A DNA stretch of 14,164 nucleotides, taken from contig JALRGP010000015.1 of assembly GCA_023259685.1 (NCBI GenBank), positions 1 to 14,164 on the forward strand, read 5' to 3'. The position numbers were made by a program, and so were the translations under genes. Numbering within the stretch: the stretch's first letter is position 1; each line of letters starts with the position of its first letter. The notes below the pieces were generated by a model, which searched no databases, was not told the origin of the DNA, and saw only the letters and a program-made list of their open reading frames with translations. This stretch comes from Alphaproteobacteria bacterium. Its GTDB lineage: Bacteria > Pseudomonadota > Alphaproteobacteria > JALRGP01. Below, piece after piece: positions 13,604 through 14,164 of this stretch.

Positions 13604-13890
13604 TTATTGAACCATCGATGGTTTGTTTTGAGACGGGAAATTAATAATCGAATTTGTATGTCGGACAATTCCTTGGCACCCATCCAAATCTAACGTGCTG
13701 CCGTCAATAATCTGTTTAATATAAGATGCCATATTGAGTGATTCTTTTTGCTTGTCCTTAGGCGCTACCGCTGATGCTTTGATACGTACCCGTCCCTTGG
13801 GAAGACCCAGTAATGTTCGGTTATGGGTTAATATTTCTTCAATTCAATAAATGCTGCCCTATCAAACAATCCAGATGATAACGCCGGTTT
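13604..13890 (-). pseudogene. Fragment of an unidentified gene, frameshifted
   Basis: The minus strand between 13843 and TAA 13604-13606 is open for 79 codons: EEILTHNRTLLGLPKGRVRIK, SAVAPKDKQKESLNMASYIKQ, IIDGSTLDLDGCQGIVRHTN and INFPSQNKPSMVQ. It reads as real protein, with balanced composition and a helical and basic pattern, but has no start codon at the front. Just upstream, the frame used by the rpmI remnant gives GLFDRAAFIEL (about 13845-13880), which may be the preceding piece of the same protein after a one-base shift at the TTGAATTGAAG repeat. I do not recognise the family. It lies directly downstream of the rpmI remnant, where rplT would be expected; it does not look like L20. Confidence 0.5.
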
Positions 13891-14044
13891 TTACATAATT
13901 GCAGAACCACGTAAGTCGCGTCATATCTTATTTGTACGTTTACGCATACCATGACGGCGTCCCGCTTTTTCCATTTTAACCGAACCTGAAGCTGTTAATC
14001 TAAAGCGTTTTTTTTGTACTGCTGTTTGTTTTTAATTTGGACAT
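13891..14044 (-). pseudogene. rpmI: Ribosomal protein L35 pseudogene
   Basis: The minus strand begins ATGTCCAAA (MSKLKTNSSTKK) with a good AAAGGA Shine-Dalgarno at 14051-14056, six bases ahead. After a run of eight A (about 14008-14015) the frame must shift by one base to continue as KRFRLTASGSVK and AGRRHGMRKRTNK, the signature of alphaproteobacterial L35. A TGA then stands where Ile is usual, RDLRGSAIM follows, and a TAA (13891-13893) ends recognisable similarity before the normal C-terminus. One frameshift and two stops mean no full L35 can be made. An intact rpmI presumably exists elsewhere, since L35 is kept by nearly all bacteria. rplT, its standard partner, is not downstream. Confidence 0.82.
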
Positions 14045-14138
14045 TTCAAATCCTTTAAAAATGAAAATTCACCACATCCTACTACAAGGTATGTCCATTC
14101 ATAAGCCAAGCAGTCATTTAAATTTATTAAAATATCAA

Positions 14139-14164
14139 CTACTATCGGCTTTAGCCGATAGTAG
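14139..14164. repeat. Perfect palindrome with 12-base arms at the window end
   Basis: CTACTATCGGCT (14139-14150) and AGCCGATAGTAG (14153-14164) are exact reverse complements separated by TT. The arm reaches the last base, so the palindrome may extend beyond the window. Possible roles: terminator stem for a gene beyond the edge, a dispersed palindromic element, or an assembly boundary at a repeat. On the minus strand it is followed by TTGATATTTT, not a strict T-run. Confidence 0.75.

Larger units (their letters stand above)
13555..14164. other. 610-base stretch without an intact gene at the window end
   Basis: Contains the unidentified gene fragment, the rpmI pseudogene and the terminal palindrome listed separately. 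14057-14138 is an AT-rich spacer upstream of rpmI in which I see no convincing promoter. 13570-13603 shows nothing recognisable. Confidence 0.7.

Noticed and set aside
13610..13623. 14-base palindrome AACCATCGATGGTT
   Set aside because: No loop and no T-run; it overlaps the end of the gene fragment. Could be a protein site but nothing supports it.
1..14164. CRISPR array, toxin-antitoxin pair, prophage genes or restriction system
   Set aside because: No regularly spaced repeats, no small two-gene toxin-antitoxin unit and no phage or nuclease proteins were found on either strand.

Overview
The window looks like a chromosomal piece of an AT-rich alphaproteobacterium with a host-dependent lifestyle, in the broad Holosporales/Rickettsiales direction. 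The evidence is indirect: alphaproteobacterial-type AccBC, PlsX, a DUF3576 lipoprotein and TrkA; a drug/metabolite-type permease whose first helices resemble the S-adenosylmethionine importer of Rickettsia; low GC; and several decaying genes between intact ones. No 16S rRNA gene is present, so the lineage is an inference.

Layout. (1) 1-1693, minus strand: an accessory cassette of a GNAT acetyltransferase and an APH(9)-like (spectinomycin kinase-type) phosphotransferase, overlapping by 4 bases, plus the 3' stump of a second GNAT gene. The cassette is visibly richer in GC than the rest and abuts the 3' end of a tRNA gene. (2) 1703-1891, minus: tandem tRNA-Ser(GCU) and tRNA-Ser(UGA), then a hairpin terminator. 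(3) 1929-4465, minus: Bax-inhibitor-1/YccA membrane protein, accC and accB. (4) 4606-5836, plus: rpmF and plsX, divergent from accBC across a 140-base region with a sigma-70-like promoter for accB and a small inverted repeat. (5) 5837-6755: a gene graveyard holding the catalytic half of a frameshifted IS630-type transposase, a broken Pro/Gln-rich reading frame and a hairpin. fabH, the usual follower of plsX, is not there. (6) 6756-7643, minus: EamA permease. (7) 7805-9667, plus: DUF3576 lipoprotein and trkA. (8) 9761-13554, plus: a tightly packed run of SAM methyltransferase-like protein, short-chain polyprenyl diphosphate synthase, Xaa-Pro aminopeptidase and a Skp/OmpH-like membrane-anchored protein, with overlapping or nearly abutting ends. 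(9) 13555-14164: a second graveyard with an unidentified gene fragment, a rpmI (L35) pseudogene that keeps a good ribosome binding site, and a perfect 12-bp-arm palindrome at the last base.

How the genes fit together. accB/accC (malonyl-CoA supply) and plsX (acyl-phosphate for phospholipid synthesis) form a divergent lipid-synthesis locus. The SAM permease-like gene would feed methyltransferases if SAM synthesis is lost elsewhere; that is inference. The 9761-13554 genes share an operon but no obvious pathway. I found no CRISPR array, toxin-antitoxin pair, prophage or clear defence system. The most unusual material is the resistance-type cassette beside the tRNA genes and the two decayed regions.
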